From a virus, in IMG/VR virus record IMGVR_UViG_3300017760_000041, positions 1 through 31,686 of that record: DNA of 31,686 nucleotides, one strand, 5' to 3'. A program made the position numbers and the translations under genes. The notes below the pieces were generated by a model, which saw nothing but the letters and a program-made list of their open reading frames with translations, was not told where the DNA came from and searched no databases. Below, one piece after another: positions 31,067 to 31,686 of this stretch (its first letter is position 1; every line of letters begins with the position of its first letter).

Positions 31067-31283
31067 TCTCACAGGTAAAACAATACCATGTGATATGCAA
31101 GATCAATTAAGTGTAACTTATTTTTCGGAATCAAGACAAGAACCAATATCTATTGGTGATATGGATATAGTACATTTGATTAGAGCTTTTAATAAAATAA
31201 ACGAAAAGAAAGAAGCAATTGATAAATTAGTTTTTGAATATATTCAAGAACAGAAAGGAAACAATGGAACCAGTAAAAGATAA
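31035..31283 (+). CDS. Hypothetical protein
   Basis: Eighty-two residues, charged, helical in the C-terminal half (VHLIRAFNKINEKKEAIDKLVFEYIQEQK). GAAAGGTAAAA before the ATG serves as ribosome site. The start overlaps the DUF3846-like gene and the end overlaps the next by 20 bases. No family recognised. Confidence 0.5.
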   Translation: MQVNKILKLLNLTGKTIPCDMQDQLSVTYFSESRQEPISIGDMDIVHLIRAFNKINEKKEAIDKLVFEYIQEQKGNNGTSKR

Positions 31284-31458
31284 TGTTTGGGAATTGTTAA
31301 AGATACAGCAAGATACATATAGATCTGCATCTTTACAGTCTGAGTTGCTTACTTTACAAAAATTAGTTTTGCATCTCAAAGTAGAAATCGATCGAGTACA
31401 AAAGTTGATTGATGAAACGCCAGTAGGCAAAATAATGAAAAAAGCAGGAGTAAAATAA
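31264..31458 (+). CDS. Small coiled-coil protein
   Basis: Sixty-four residues that form one predicted coiled coil (SLQSELLTLQKLVLHLKVEIDRVQKLIDE). I chose the ATG at 31264 because GAAAGGAAAC is just before it. A longer frame begins at 31234. Unknown function. Confidence 0.5.
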   Translation: MEPVKDNVWELLKIQQDTYRSASLQSELLTLQKLVLHLKVEIDRVQKLIDETPVGKIMKKAGVK

Positions 31459-31459
31459 T

Positions 31460-31686
31460 ATGGGACTAGATCAATTTGCAGGAAGACATTGCTGGAGAAA
31501 ACACGCAAGACTTCAAAAGTTTATGGCAACAATGTGGGAACAACAAAACCCAGATGTTGAACCAGATGGATCATTTAATCTTGGGTTTAATGCAGGTGAT
31601 GTACCAGTTGAAATGACACAAGAGATTGTATCTAAATTAGAAGAAGCTATTAAAAATAATTATAAAGATTATGTAGCTTCAGATGG
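31460..31686 (+). CDS. MGLDQ-type phage protein, truncated at window end
   Basis: Open to the last base: 75 whole codons, starting MGLDQFAGRHCWRKHARLQKFMATMWEQQNPD, with FNAGDVPVEM and a helical end (EIVSKLEEAIKNNY). The family MGLDQ...WRKH..LQ..M..LW....... E.D...LE.AI occurs in marine phages and is sometimes misnamed phosphoglycerate kinase; real function is unknown. The start follows the previous stop by one base, with GCAGGAG nearby. The missing C-terminus lies beyond the window. Confidence 0.65.
   Translation, partial: MGLDQFAGRHCWRKHARLQKFMATMWEQQNPDVEPDGSFNLGFNAGDVPVEMTQEIVSKLEEAIKNNYKDYVASD

Overview
The window is most of the genome of a small, AT-rich tailed phage of podovirus (T7-like virion) type. 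The virion gene order (small terminase, large terminase, portal, scaffold, capsid, tail tubular proteins A and B, internal virion proteins, tail fibre with a T7 gp17-like N-terminus) is that of short-tailed phages. The very low GC, the tightly overlapping genes and families common in marine phage genomes (DUF5872/DUF6321-like basic proteins, the Bbp19-like protein, a fibre with a cupredoxin-like tip, the MGLDQ protein at the right end) suggest a marine phage. A pelagiphage of the HTVC010P kind is my best guess; this is inference from gene content, not a database match. No RNA polymerase, integrase, DNA polymerase, primase or helicase is visible. Both window edges cut through plus-strand genes, so the missing replication genes probably lie in the segment that would join the right end to the left end of a circular or permuted map.

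Layout. (1) 1-2334, plus strand: a recombination module of YqaJ-type exonuclease, winged-helix protein, Rad52-like annealing protein and SSB, then a structured intergenic RNA candidate with a strong terminator and a small gene. (2) 2335-2419: convergent junction. (3) 2420-5119, minus strand: lysis cassette with M15 endolysin, two or three holin or spanin candidates, a small secreted protein and a calcineurin-like phosphoesterase. (4) 5129-9519, minus: three fibre or adhesin proteins and one small partner. (5) 9519-19282, minus: two giant internal virion proteins, a gp14-like protein, tail tubular B and tail tubular A. (6) 19334-23370, minus: small head protein, major capsid, scaffold, Bbp19-like protein and portal. 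(7) 23416-27300, minus: very basic small proteins, a papain-like candidate, large terminase, an HNH nuclease and further tiny genes, several of them under 60 codons. (8) 27301-28155: the small terminase gene between two GC-rich, hairpin-rich noncoding stretches; this is also the divergent strand switch. (9) 28156-31686, plus: early-type small genes including a ParB-like protein, a DUF3846-like protein and several short membrane proteins, broken into units by two intrinsic terminators.

The minus-strand block is the late (packaging, virion, lysis) programme. The two plus-strand blocks look like one early/recombination programme split by the window ends. An octamer, TGTGCGT preceded by an A/T-rich TATAAT-like hexamer, recurs on the minus strand, often 36-140 bases ahead of late genes (capsid, fibres, phosphoesterase, endolysin, small genes). 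It is my best candidate for a late promoter or regulatory element. The other main points of interest are the GC-rich structured segment around the small terminase and the nested-helix RNA candidate at 1864-2020.
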